DNA from: Ilumatobacter sp. | GTDB taxonomy: Bacteria > Actinomycetota > Acidimicrobiia > Acidimicrobiales > Ilumatobacteraceae | Assembly: GCF_030065885.1 (NCBI RefSeq) | Contig: NZ_JASJCS010000017.1 | Location: 1-64,000, forward strand | Reading direction: 5' to 3' | DNA length: 64,000 nt | In this document: positions 47,770-57,222 of the stretch, piece by piece | How the letters are laid out: every line of letters starts with the position of its first letter | How positions within the stretch are numbered: the stretch's first letter is position 1 | Notes under the pieces: model-generated | The model's database searches: none | Told to the model about the DNA's origin: nothing | What the model saw: the letters and a program-made list of their open reading frames with translations, nothing else | Position numbers and translations under genes: made by a program

Positions 47770-48741
47770 TCAGGGCCGGCCGAGGTCGCGGTGCCGGTCT
47801 CGAACGCGGGCTTCCGCGAGCAGGCGCCGACTCGCCGCCTGCAGGTCGCCGAGGAAGCCGACCAGCCAGATCTGCACGCCGACCAGCGTGAAGACCGCGC
47901 CGACGACGAGGCTCGGGATCCTGCTCTGGTACTCGTCGGCGAACACGAAGAACGCCAGCCAACGCACCAGGAGCGCCAGGCCGATCAGCAGCGGGAGCAG
48001 CCCCATGATGAAGAAGAACCGGAACGGGTAGTAGAGCGCGAAGCTCCGCACGATGGTCTGCGCCGAGCGACGCACGTACTGCCCGGTGCTCCGCACCAAC
48101 CGTGACGGCCGCGTCTGCGGGTTGACCCGGATCGGCACGGCCTCCACCGCGAGTCCCTCGGCCCGCGCCTGCACGAGCGTCTCCATCGTGTAGCTGTACT
48201 TGCCGTACACCTGCAGCCGCAGCGCAGCGTCGCGGCTCAGCGCGCGGAAGCCGCTCGCCGCGTCGCGGATGTCGGTCCCCGAGAAGCGTCGCACCACCCA
48301 CGAGCCGAGCCGCTGCAGCCGCTTCTTGAGGCCCGAGAACTCGGAGATCTGCTCGATCGGCCGCTCCCCCACGACCATGTCGGCGCCGTCGCGGAGCACC
48401 GGGCCGATCAGCTCGGGGATGCACGAACCGTCGTACTGGTTGTCGGCGTCGGTGTTGACCACGACATCGGCACCCGCGCGGAGCGCAGCGTCGAGCCCGG
48501 TGAGGAACGCCGCGGCGAGACCACGGTTGCGAGGATGCTGGACGACGTGGTCGACGCCGTGCGCCCGGGCCACGTCGACCGTGCCGTCCGTGCTGCCGTC
48601 GTCGATGATCAGCCACTCGACGACATCGACCCCCTCGACCTCGCGGGGCAGGTCGGCGAGCGTCGCCGGCAGCGTCTCCTCCTCGTTCAGGCACGGGATC
48701 TGGATCACGAGCTTGCGCAGACGCTCGCCGGATTCGGACAT
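47770..48741 (-). CDS. GT2 glycosyltransferase, dolichol-phosphate mannose synthase-like
   Basis: 323 aa from ATG 48741, with TAAGCT 8 nt upstream. GT-A domain: LVIQIPCLNEEETLPATLAD, WLIIDDGSTDGTVDVAR, NRGLAAAFLTGLDAAL and VVNTDADNQYDGS (DxD). IRDAASGFRALSRDAAL is the conserved acceptor region. Two C-terminal helices (FFFIMGLLPLLIGLALLVRW and VVGAVFTLVGVQIWLVGFLG) anchor it. Such enzymes make polyprenyl-phosphate-hexose, a donor for GT-C enzymes, so it could supply the DUF2142 protein at 8301; that link is inference. Confidence 0.87.
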   Translation of the reverse strand: MSESGERLRKLVIQIPCLNEEETLPATLADLPREVEGVDVVEWLIIDDGSTDGTVDVARAHGVDHVVQHPRNRGLAAAFLTGLDAALRAGADVVVNTDADNQYDGSCIPELIGPVLRDGADMVVGERPIEQISEFSGLKKRLQRLGSWVVRRFSGTDIRDAASGFRALSRDAALRLQVYGKYSYTMETLVQARAEGLAVEAVPIRVNPQTRPSRLVRSTGQYVRRSAQTIVRSFALYYPFRFFFIMGLLPLLIGLALLVRWLAFFVFADEYQSRIPSLVVGAVFTLVGVQIWLVGFLGDLQAASRRLLAEARVRDRHRDLGRP

Positions 48742-48749
48742 GGTGGCAG

Positions 48750-48755
48750 AGCTTA
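48750..48755 (-). promoter_or_regulatory. -10 box of the GT2 gene
   Basis: Minus strand TAAGCT, 8 nt before ATG 48741. It lies 15 bp from the divergent TACGAT box. Confidence 0.5.
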
Positions 48756-48770
48756 CGCTCGCGACGCCCC

Positions 48771-48776
48771 TACGAT
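48771..48776 (+). promoter_or_regulatory. -10 box of the methyltransferase gene
   Basis: TACGAT, 7 nt before GTG 48784. Confidence 0.55.
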
Positions 48777-48783
48777 CGGGAGA

Positions 48784-49401
48784 GTGGAGTCGTCGAATCC
48801 CGCCAACGTGGCGGGGAACACCTACGACAAGTACACGACCACGAATCCGGTCGAACGGCGGATGATGGCCGGGTTCTTCGACGCCCTCGATGCCGCGCTC
48901 GACGGGCTGCATCCCGACCGCGTGCTCGAGGTCGGTGCCGGCGAGGGCCGCGTCACCGAGCGGCTCGTCGAACGGTTTCCCGATGCCGATGTCGTCGGCC
49001 TCGACCTGCCCGACGGCGACCTCGCCGACGAGTGGGCGACCCTCGACGTGCCGATGTTCTTCGGCGACGTGACGCGGCTCCCGTTCGCGGCCAACAGCGT
49101 CGACCTCGTCGTCGGACTCGAGGTGCTCGAGCACGTCCCCGGGCCGGCGGCGGCGCTGGCCGAGATCGCCCGCGTCTGCCGGCACACAGCAGTCCTGTCG
49201 GTTCCTCGCGAGCCGATCTGGCGCGCCGGGAACGTGGCGCGCGGCCGTTACGTGCGCGAGCTGGGCAACACGCCGGGCCACGTCAACCACTGGTCGGCGC
49301 GGCGCTTCGAGCGCTTCGTCGCCGAGCGCTTCGACGTCGTCGACGTCCACCGCCCGCTCCCCTGGACCATGGTGCGGGCGACGCCGTCGGCGGCGGCCTA
49401 G
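48784..49401 (+). CDS. Class I SAM-dependent methyltransferase
   Basis: 205 aa from GTG 48784, supported by the leaderless promoter. SAM-binding motif I is VLEVGAGEGRVTERLV, motif II DVVGLDLPDG, and the motif III region GDVTRLPFAANSVDLVVGLE leads to VLEHVPGPAAALAEIARVCR. It is of the Methyltransf_11 type. Divergent from the GT2 gene with only 42 bp between them, which hints at linked function in glycan or lipid modification. Confidence 0.85.
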   Translation: MESSNPANVAGNTYDKYTTTNPVERRMMAGFFDALDAALDGLHPDRVLEVGAGEGRVTERLVERFPDADVVGLDLPDGDLADEWATLDVPMFFGDVTRLPFAANSVDLVVGLEVLEHVPGPAAALAEIARVCRHTAVLSVPREPIWRAGNVARGRYVRELGNTPGHVNHWSARRFERFVAERFDVVDVHRPLPWTMVRATPSAAA

Positions 49402-49409
49402 GCGGCAAC

Positions 49410-49781
49410 GTGCGGTACGACGAGCGACCCGTCGATCCGACGCCCGTGCAGACGGCCGACCTGCCCGCCACGCCCGTGCGCGACCGCAACATCCCCGCCA
49501 CGGCGTGGGTGCAGGCGCCGGATTCGCTCCTCGCGCTCGGCGATGACCTTCCGGGTGCGCCGACCGCCGAGTACAAGCGCCGCATCGGCCCGTGGATCCT
49601 GTGGCGCGCCGGGCCGGCCAAGCACGCCGACGCCCGCTACTGGGCCGCACGCGCTGAGGCGCTCGACGAGGCATACACCTTCCGGCTCTACCCCGACGGC
49701 TCGGGCGAGGGCATCGGGCCGAGCGGCGTCCCTGTCGACCGCTTCCGCGCCTGGAAAGAGGACCTCCGCGACGTCGAATGA
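49410..49781 (+). CDS. Small protein, paralogue of the next gene
   Basis: 123 aa from GTG 49410. No known domain. Residues 27-120 align with the protein encoded at 49911: shared landmarks are APDSLLALGDDLPGAP, ILWRAGPAKHADARYWAA, RLYPDGSGEG and RAWKEDLRD. Trp/Arg-rich and soluble. It follows the methyltransferase by 8 nt and probably shares its transcript. Confidence 0.7.
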   Translation: MRYDERPVDPTPVQTADLPATPVRDRNIPATAWVQAPDSLLALGDDLPGAPTAEYKRRIGPWILWRAGPAKHADARYWAARAEALDEAYTFRLYPDGSGEGIGPSGVPVDRFRAWKEDLRDVE

Positions 49782-49910
49782 CCGCCGGTCCGCGTCGCGG
49801 CTCGACCACGCTGCGTCGAGCTTCTTGACGAAAGACCACTGGTTGTGGCATCGATCACGCCGTATCGTCGTCGGCACGAGCGGTCAGGCGGCCCCGGATC
49901 GATCACCACC

Positions 49911-50252
49911 ATGGCTCAGCAACCACTGTCGACCCACATGGCTCCGACGTTCCTGCGCAGCGTCCCGGCCTCGGCATGGCTCGAGGCGCCCGACTCGCTG
50001 TGTGTGCTGGGCATGGACCTGCCCGACAACCCCCAGGCGCGCTACCTGCGACGATGCGGCGACTGGGTCGTCTGGCGGGCCGGGCCGGGTCGCCGCGGCG
50101 ACGCCCGCTACTGGGCCGGGCACCGGACCGATGCGGACCGCTGGTGCACGTTCCGCGTGTTCCCCGACGGCAGTGGCGTCGGCACCACCCCTGACGGTCA
50201 GACCGTGACCCGTCTGCGGCACTGGAAGCGCCAACTGCGCCTCACGCGCTGA
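49911..50252 (+). CDS. Small protein, paralogue of the preceding gene
   Basis: 113 aa from ATG 49911; GTG 49845 would add 22 residues. Matches the 49410 product at APDSLCVLGMDLPDNP, VVWRAGPGRRGDARYWAG, RVFPDGSGVG and RHWKRQLRL. No known domain. Tandem duplication is evident at protein level, while the N-terminal 20 residues differ. Confidence 0.7.
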   Translation: MAQQPLSTHMAPTFLRSVPASAWLEAPDSLCVLGMDLPDNPQARYLRRCGDWVVWRAGPGRRGDARYWAGHRTDADRWCTFRVFPDGSGVGTTPDGQTVTRLRHWKRQLRLTR

Positions 50253-50304
50253 CGCATGGCGCTCGACGGGCCGACGGCGGGCCCGGCGAGGGCCACGCCG
50301 GCTG

Positions 50305-51795
50305 TCAGTAGCCCGACGGCCGACCGGTCACCAGCGCGAGCTGCACCTCGCCGACGATCCGGGCCATCCGGTCGAAGTCGGGTCGCGTCACGCTGACGAG
50401 CGGCGGCACGAGGCCGACCGATTCGACGATCGCCGTCTCGCCCCCGATCACGTTCAGCACCTCGGCGAGCTCGTCGGGCGTCATCGACGTGCGAAGCGTC
50501 GCACCGATGGCGGACGCCACCTCACCGAACGCGAAGACGACGTCGTCGACAGAGACCTGTGTCGCCAGCGCGGCGAGCAGCTCACGCTGACGCTCGGTGC
50601 GCCGGAAGTCGTTGTCGCCTTTCCGGCTGCGCACGTATCCCAGTGCCGTCGTGCCGTCCATCTCGATCACGCCGGGACCGATCGTGTCGGGGTACTGGGT
50701 CGGGGCCCCCGGCACGTTGCCGGGCATCGGTACCTGCTTCGGGACGTCGACGGTGACACCGCCGAGGGCATCGATGAGCTCGAGGAAGCCCTGCATGTCG
50801 ACGAGTGCGTAGTCCTCGATCGTGACGTCGAGCGAGTACCCGATGCCGTGGACGATGCCGACGACGCCCGGCCGGACGCCCGGCACGTCGTACGCATCGC
50901 GGAGCGACCGGCGCGACGAGACCACCGGATAGACCGCGTTCGCGATGTCGTCGAAGCCGTACGGATAGCGTGCCTCGAGCGCGCTCCCGGGTGGGAAGAG
51001 CAGACCCTCGAGATCACGCGGGATCGAGATCAGCGCCGCCCGACCGCTCGGCTCGTGCAAGCTGAAGAGCATCATCGTGTCCGTGCGCAGCCCGAACCGG
51101 CCGGGACCGCCGTCGCCGCCGAGCAGCAGCACGGTGTGGACGTTCTCGAGGAGCGCCGCGTCGACGCCCGACGACGGCCGGGACGGACGAGGCGGCTCGG
51201 TGGTGGGCGTCGTGATCGCCGGCTCGTCGGCAGCGTCGACGACGGCGACGTCGGCGGGCCGTTCGAGACGATCGACGCGATCGACACGATCGGGAGCAGC
51301 GAGATCGTCCGGGCGCGACGTCGGGCTGACGTCGCTGCGGACCTCCGACGGGTTCGTCGAGGCGACGGCCGGCGTCTCAGCGTCGTAGAGCGGTTCGTCG
51401 GACGCGCCGGAGAACGCCGGTTGGATGTCGGCACGCGCCCGCCCGACCTGGACCAGGCCGACCGTGAGCGGAGCGCAGACGGCAACGACGACGCCGATCG
51501 CGAGCAGATCGCTGCGTCGCACGGGGGTCGGGCGGCCGGCGTGGTGCCAGAGCTCCGCGACCGCGACGAGCCTCGCCGCCAGCGCCGACGCGAAGGCGAC
51601 CATCACCCACGCGAGGAAGCCGGAGTCGAGGCTCAGCGCCACCCAGTTGCGGCCCGAGAAGGCGGCGTACACGGCCACACCGAGCGGGACGACGAGGCCG
51701 AACGACAGCAGCACGACGGCGAGTGGGCGTCGCCGGTGGCGTGCGTTCCAGCCCGGCGCGAGCACCGCCTGGGCGACCTCGGACAGCAACCTCAT
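50305..51795 (-). CDS. LytR-CpsA-Psr (LCP) family glycopolymer transferase
   Basis: 496 aa from ATG 51795. Three membrane helices (about 26-46, 57-77, 96-116) precede a Thr/Pro/Asp-rich linker and the LCP domain from about 218. Conserved pyrophosphate and Arg contacts are VLLLGGDGGPGRFGLRTDTM, ALISIPRDLEGLLFP and LGYVRSRKGDNDFRRTERQR. LCP proteins ligate undecaprenyl-linked glycopolymers to peptidoglycan. It therefore is a candidate acceptor-side enzyme for the 1-35 kb locus. It has three helices where one is usual. Confidence 0.88.
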   Translation of the reverse strand: MRLLSEVAQAVLAPGWNARHRRRPLAVVLLSFGLVVPLGVAVYAAFSGRNWVALSLDSGFLAWVMVAFASALAARLVAVAELWHHAGRPTPVRRSDLLAIGVVVAVCAPLTVGLVQVGRARADIQPAFSGASDEPLYDAETPAVASTNPSEVRSDVSPTSRPDDLAAPDRVDRVDRLERPADVAVVDAADEPAITTPTTEPPRPSRPSSGVDAALLENVHTVLLLGGDGGPGRFGLRTDTMMLFSLHEPSGRAALISIPRDLEGLLFPPGSALEARYPYGFDDIANAVYPVVSSRRSLRDAYDVPGVRPGVVGIVHGIGYSLDVTIEDYALVDMQGFLELIDALGGVTVDVPKQVPMPGNVPGAPTQYPDTIGPGVIEMDGTTALGYVRSRKGDNDFRRTERQRELLAALATQVSVDDVVFAFGEVASAIGATLRTSMTPDELAEVLNVIGGETAIVESVGLVPPLVSVTRPDFDRMARIVGEVQLALVTGRPSGY

Positions 51796-51835
51796 TTCTC
51801 CTATCCGCGTAGTGATAATCCCGCCGATTCGATCG

Positions 51836-51841
51836 TAGACT
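51836..51841 (+). promoter_or_regulatory. -10 box of the suf operon
   Basis: TAGACT, 7 nt before ATG 51849, giving a leaderless sufC transcript. Confidence 0.6.
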
Positions 51842-51848
51842 CGGCATC

Positions 51849-52645
51849 ATGCCGGAAGCGCCGCTCTTCCACGTCGAGAACCTCCACGTCCGACCCGCTG
51901 CCGAACGAGGTGGCGCTGCCACCGAGCAGGGTGCCGGGACGGCCGACGAAATCCTCCGCGGGGTCGACCTCACCGTCGCGGCCGGCGAGGTGCACGCGAT
52001 CATGGGACCCAACGGCTGCGGCAAGAGCACGCTCGGCAACAGCTTGCTCGGTTCGCCCGAGTACGAGGTCACCGAGGGCACCATCACGTTCCTCGGCGAC
52101 GACGTCACCGAGTGGCCGAGCGACGAGCGCGCCAAGGCCGGCATGTTCCTCGCGTTCCAGTATCCGCAGGAGATCCCGGGCGTCTCGGTGATCCAGTTCC
52201 TCCGCCAGGCGCTGTCGGCACGGAAGGGCATCGAGCTCTCGGTGCTCGAACTGCGCCTCGCCACGATGGACTGGATGAAGCGCCTCGGCATGGACTCGTC
52301 GTTCGTCGACCGCTACCTCAACGAGGGCTTCTCGGGTGGCGAGAAGAAGCGCAACGAGGTCATGCAGATGGCGATCCTCGAGCCCGAGCTGGCGATCCTC
52401 GACGAGACCGACTCCGGGCTCGACATCGACGCGCTGCGGATCGTGGCCCAGGGCATCCGCGAGGTCCGCGCCGAGCGACCCTCGATGGGCGTCGTGCTGA
52501 TCACGCACTACCAGCGGTTGCTCGACGAGCTCGAGCCCGATCACGTGCACATCATGGTCGACGGCCGGATCGTGCAGAGCGGCGGCATGGACCTGGTCGA
52601 GCAACTCGAGCGCGACGGGTACGAGGCGTTCAGAGCGCCGGCGTG

Positions 52646-52646
<1 letters not shown>
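51849..52646 (+). CDS. sufC: Fe-S cluster assembly ATPase SufC
   Basis: 265 aa from ATG 51849. Walker A MGPNGCGKST (about 52-61), the SufC-specific signature FSGGEKKRNEVMQMAILEPE with overlapping ABC signature, Walker B LAILDETDSGLDIDAL, and H-loop LITHYQRLL. An insertion of about 15 residues after LHVRPAAER is unusual. It is the ATPase of the SufBCD scaffold, but sufB and sufD are not in the window. First gene of the sufC-sufS-sufU unit. Confidence 0.93.
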
Positions 52647-53878
<1,232 letters not shown>

Positions 53879-53890
53879 CCAGGAGACGAC

Positions 53891-54352
53891 ATGCCAGGCC
53901 TCGAAGACCTCTACCGCGAGATCATCCTCGACCACTACCGCTCGCCGCGCAACCGCGGCGAGCTCCCGGTCCCGCCGGCGCGCCACGCCGAGGGCCACAA
54001 CCCGCTCTGCGGTGACGAGATCACGGTCTTCCTCGACGTCGACGACGCCGATGTCGTCACCGACGTGCGCGTGAGCGGCCAGGGCTGCTCGATCAGCCAG
54101 TCGTCCGCCTCGATGATGAGCGCCGCGATCAAGGGCAAGCCGGTCCCCGAGGTGCGGGCGCTGGTCAGGAAGTTCAAGGGGTTGATGTCGATCGAGTCCG
54201 ACGGCGACGACGCCGACGTGGCCGACGTGGCCGACGTGGCCGACGTGTCGCTCGGTGACCTCGAGGCGCTCCAGGGGGTCGTCAAGTTCCCGGTGCGCAT
54301 CAAGTGCGCCACCCTCGCGTGGAACACGCTCACCGAGGCCCTCGACGCCTGA
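53891..54352 (+). CDS. sufU: SufU-type Fe-S assembly sulfur relay protein
   Basis: 153 aa from ATG 53891, with AGGAGA about 5 nt upstream. Zinc/sulfur ligands Cys40 (NPLCGDE, with Asp42), Cys66 (SGQGCSISQSSASMMS) and Cys139 (RIKCATLAW) are all present. SufU accepts persulfide sulfur from SufS. An Asp/Ala/Val tandem repeat (residues 108-119) lies in the loop between the second and third ligand segments. Gap to sufS is 12 nt. Confidence 0.92.
   Translation: MPGLEDLYREIILDHYRSPRNRGELPVPPARHAEGHNPLCGDEITVFLDVDDADVVTDVRVSGQGCSISQSSASMMSAAIKGKPVPEVRALVRKFKGLMSIESDGDDADVADVADVADVSLGDLEALQGVVKFPVRIKCATLAWNTLTEALDA
54212..54247 (+). repeat. Four 9-bp tandem repeats inside sufU
   Basis: GCCGACGTG four times in a row, encoding Ala-Asp-Val four times in a surface loop. 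In-frame and a multiple of three, so copy number can change without frameshift. Confidence 0.9.
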
Positions 54353-54400
54353 GCGTTCCCGGTTGACCGTGACCGCGGTCGACGTGCGAGAGTCGTGGCG

Positions 54401-55105
54401 ATGACCGACGACGCGTTGACCGGGTCAGCCGACGCTGCGGCCGACGACTCGATCGTGCAGGCTCGGTGGCGGGCGGGTTCGGCGATCCGAGAGCTGGGCC
54501 ATGCGTTCATCGGCCGGCACGCGACGGTCGAGCAGATCGAGCACCTGACCGATGTGCTCGAGGCGATCACGGCAGAACTGTGGCCGGCCGAGCTGCGGAC
54601 GCGCAACGGTCTCCCCTTCGCCAACCGCCAGATGACCGAGTACCCGCAGGGACGGTTCGACCACGACTTCGACGATCGACCGGTCTCGGGCAAGTCGTCG
54701 CCGTGGGGCCTCGATCTCGAGCTCCACCGCCACGGCGACGAGATCGAGGCGCACGTCACGTTGCGGTCGGCGCACGAGGGCGCTCCCAACCGGAGCCACG
54801 GCGGCGTCGTGGCCGCGCTGTTCGACGATGTGTTCGGGTTCGTGCTCGGCGTCGTCGGTCAGCCCGCCTTCACTGGCGACCTGTACATCCGCTACCGCGC
54901 GCCGGTGCCGCTCCACCGCCGCCTGGTGTGCCGCGTCCGCATGGACGAGCGGCAGGGGCGCAAGCTCCTGCTGAGCGGCGAGCTGGTCGACGTCGAGACC
55001 GGTCGCACGGTCACCACCGCCAGGGCGACGTTCGTCGCCGTCGATCGTGAGGCCTTCGCACGTATGACGGCCGAACGACCGGCCCCACCCGACGAGGACC
55101 GCTGA
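54401..55105 (+). CDS. Hotdog-fold thioesterase (PaaI/THEM4-like)
   Basis: 234 aa from ATG 54401 (GTG 54395 alternative). The hotdog core runs from about residue 95: SAHEGAPNRSHGGVVAALFD contains the HGG active-site loop, followed by LYIRYRAPVPLHRRLVCRV and TTARATFVAVD. The N-terminal 90 residues are helical and extend the usual domain. It should hydrolyse an acyl-CoA; substrate unknown. Ten nt upstream of the DNA methylase gene. Confidence 0.86.
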   Translation: MTDDALTGSADAAADDSIVQARWRAGSAIRELGHAFIGRHATVEQIEHLTDVLEAITAELWPAELRTRNGLPFANRQMTEYPQGRFDHDFDDRPVSGKSSPWGLDLELHRHGDEIEAHVTLRSAHEGAPNRSHGGVVAALFDDVFGFVLGVVGQPAFTGDLYIRYRAPVPLHRRLVCRVRMDERQGRKLLLSGELVDVETGRTVTTARATFVAVDREAFARMTAERPAPPDEDR

Positions 55106-55115
55106 CCCCGCAGCC

Positions 55116-56171
55116 GTGATCAAGTACCTCGGTTCGAAGCGGCGACTCGTGCCGGTGCTGACCGAGCTGTTCGAGCGGTCGGGGGCACGGAGCGCGCTCG
55201 ACCTGTTCACGGGGACCACCCGCGTCGCGCAGGCGTTCAAGGCGGCGGGCGGCGAGGTCACCGCGGTCGACACCGCCCGGTACTCGGAGGTGTTCGCCAG
55301 GACGTGGATCGAGACCGACGCGGATGCGGTCGACCGGCGGCATCTCGCTGCCGTGATCGACGAGCTCGACGCGCTGCCCGGCGCGCCGGGGTACGTGACC
55401 GAGACGTTCTGCGAGCGGTCGCGCTTCTTCCAGCCGCACAACGGCGAACGGATCGACGCGATCCGCACGGCGATCGCCGACCACCATGCCGGGAGCCCGC
55501 TCGAGCCGATCCTGCTCACGAGCCTCCTGGTCGCAGCCGATCGCGTCGACTCCACCACCGGGGTGCAGATGGCCTACGTCAAGCAGTGGGCGCCCCGATC
55601 GCATCAGCGGATGACGTTGCGCCCGCCCGACCTCCTCCCCGGCGCCGGTCGGGCGATCCGCGGCGACGCGATCGACGTGGCGTCGGCGTTGGAGCACGTC
55701 GACTTCGCCTACCTCGACCCCCCGTACAACCAGCACCGCTACTTCACGAACTACCACGTCTGGGAGACGCTGGTCGCCTGGGACCAACCCGAGCACTACG
55801 GGGTCGCCTGCAAGCGCGTCGACGCCCGCGACGACGCCACGAAGAGCGCGTTCAACCGCAAGCGCGAGATGCCCGACGCGCTCCGCCGGGCCATCGCGAG
55901 CGTCAATGCCGAGGTCGTGGTCGTGTCGTACAACGACGAGTCATGGGTGTCGCTCGACGAGCTCCGCAGCATGTGTGCGGTACACGGCGACGTCGTGGCG
56001 CTGGCGTTCGACTCGAAGCGCTACGTCGGCGCCCAGATCGGCATCCACGACCCGAGCGGCAGGAAGGTCGGCGAGGTCAGCCACACCCGCAACCTCGAGT
56101 ACGTCCTGGTCGCCGGCGACCGGGCGCACATCTCGACGATGGTCGAGCCCTACGCGTCCGCGCTCGTGTGA
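55116..56171 (+). CDS. D12-class DNA adenine N6-methyltransferase, apparently orphan
   Basis: 351 aa from GTG 55116. N-terminal IKYLGSKRRLVPVLTELF and SAM-binding DLFTGTTRVAQAFKAAG (about 29-45) precede the catalytic DPPY motif at 201-204 (FAYLDPPYNQHRYFTNY). The order SAM motif then DPPY matches the Dam/M.DpnII D12 class. No restriction enzyme or specificity subunit is adjacent, so it may be a solitary regulatory or phage-derived methylase. Recognition sequence unknown. Confidence 0.86.
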   Translation: MIKYLGSKRRLVPVLTELFERSGARSALDLFTGTTRVAQAFKAAGGEVTAVDTARYSEVFARTWIETDADAVDRRHLAAVIDELDALPGAPGYVTETFCERSRFFQPHNGERIDAIRTAIADHHAGSPLEPILLTSLLVAADRVDSTTGVQMAYVKQWAPRSHQRMTLRPPDLLPGAGRAIRGDAIDVASALEHVDFAYLDPPYNQHRYFTNYHVWETLVAWDQPEHYGVACKRVDARDDATKSAFNRKREMPDALRRAIASVNAEVVVVSYNDESWVSLDELRSMCAVHGDVVALAFDSKRYVGAQIGIHDPSGRKVGEVSHTRNLEYVLVAGDRAHISTMVEPYASALV

Positions 56172-56178
56172 ATGCAGC

Positions 56179-57222
56179 TCAGTGCGCCGCGATCTCGGCC
56201 GCGAGGTCCGCCTTGCCCTGACCTCCCAGGAAACTCGCGCCGACGGCGTCGAGCAGCATCGTCCGGTGTCCCTCCAGGTCGACGCCGAGCCGCTCCGATG
56301 CCACGACGAGTTCGCTCGTGAGATCGTTGGCGAACCAGCCAGGATCGTCGGTGTTGAGACACACCGGCACGCCGGCTTCGACGAGCTGTGACAAGGGATG
56401 GTCGTCGATCGTCTCGACGATCTGGAGGAGATCGTTGCTGGTCGGACAGACCTCGAGCAGGATGCCACGCGCTGCGAGCTCGTCGAGGAGATCACCGTCC
56501 TCCACGCTGCGAATCCCGTGGCCGATGCGGACCGCGCCGAGGTCGTCGACGGCGGCACGCACACTCGCCGGCCCGTCGGTCTCACCGGCGTGCGGAACGG
56601 CGGGGAGCCCCATTGCGCGGGCGCGGGCGAAGTCGTCGGCGTAGGGACCGGCGGGATTGCCCACTTCGTTGCCGCCGAGCCCCATTGCGACGAGGCCATC
56701 CGGTGCCTCCGAGCTGTCGAGGAAGCCGACCGTCACCTGCTGCCCGGGTGACTCCAGATCGCGGGGGATGTCGATCACCCAGCCGATCGCGACGCCGTGC
56801 GCCGCGGCACGACGTCGGCCCTCGTCGAGGCCGTGCCGATACTCGGTCGGCGACATGCCCGCTCGGCCGTCGAGTGGTCGGAAGTGCGTGAACGCCGTGG
56901 TGGTGACCTCTGCGTACCGGACCTGCTGTGCCGCCAACGTCGCGGCGAGGTCCTCGGTGATCGATGCGAGATCCTCGCCGGAGCGCAGGAGCGCGAGCCC
57001 GAAGAGGAACTGGCGCGAGAAGTCGGGGAACCCCTCGAAGCTGAACGAGTCGGGCAGACCGTCGGGCCAAATCGGAGTGGGATCGACGCCGTGACGTTCG
57101 ATCAGGGACCGGACGGTCGCGACCGACATCGATCCCTCGAGGTGGAGGTGCAGCTCGAGCTTCGGCACCGTGCGGAGCCAATCATGAACGTCCGGTCCGG
57201 GCAACGACGTCTCGCCGGTCAC
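56179..57222 (-). CDS. add: Adenosine deaminase
   Basis: 347 aa from GTG 57222, overlapping the upstream gene as GTGA. Zinc and catalytic motifs: PKLELHLHLEGSMSVATV (HxH), PAVPHAGETDGPASV (catalytic Glu), VRIGHGIRSVED and VCLNTDDPGWFANDL. Family: purine nucleoside deaminase, adenosine to inosine. Last gene of the six-gene minus operon; ends 7 bp from the convergent methylase gene. Confidence 0.9.
   Translation of the reverse strand: MTGETSLPGPDVHDWLRTVPKLELHLHLEGSMSVATVRSLIERHGVDPTPIWPDGLPDSFSFEGFPDFSRQFLFGLALLRSGEDLASITEDLAATLAAQQVRYAEVTTTAFTHFRPLDGRAGMSPTEYRHGLDEGRRRAAAHGVAIGWVIDIPRDLESPGQQVTVGFLDSSEAPDGLVAMGLGGNEVGNPAGPYADDFARARAMGLPAVPHAGETDGPASVRAAVDDLGAVRIGHGIRSVEDGDLLDELAARGILLEVCPTSNDLLQIVETIDDHPLSQLVEAGVPVCLNTDDPGWFANDLTSELVVASERLGVDLEGHRTMLLDAVGASFLGGQGKADLAAEIAAH

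Noticed and set aside
51802-51817. TATC-N8-GATA dyad between LCP and sufC as an iron-regulator site
   Set aside because: Arms are only 4 bp and do not match a known Fur, SufR or RirA site.
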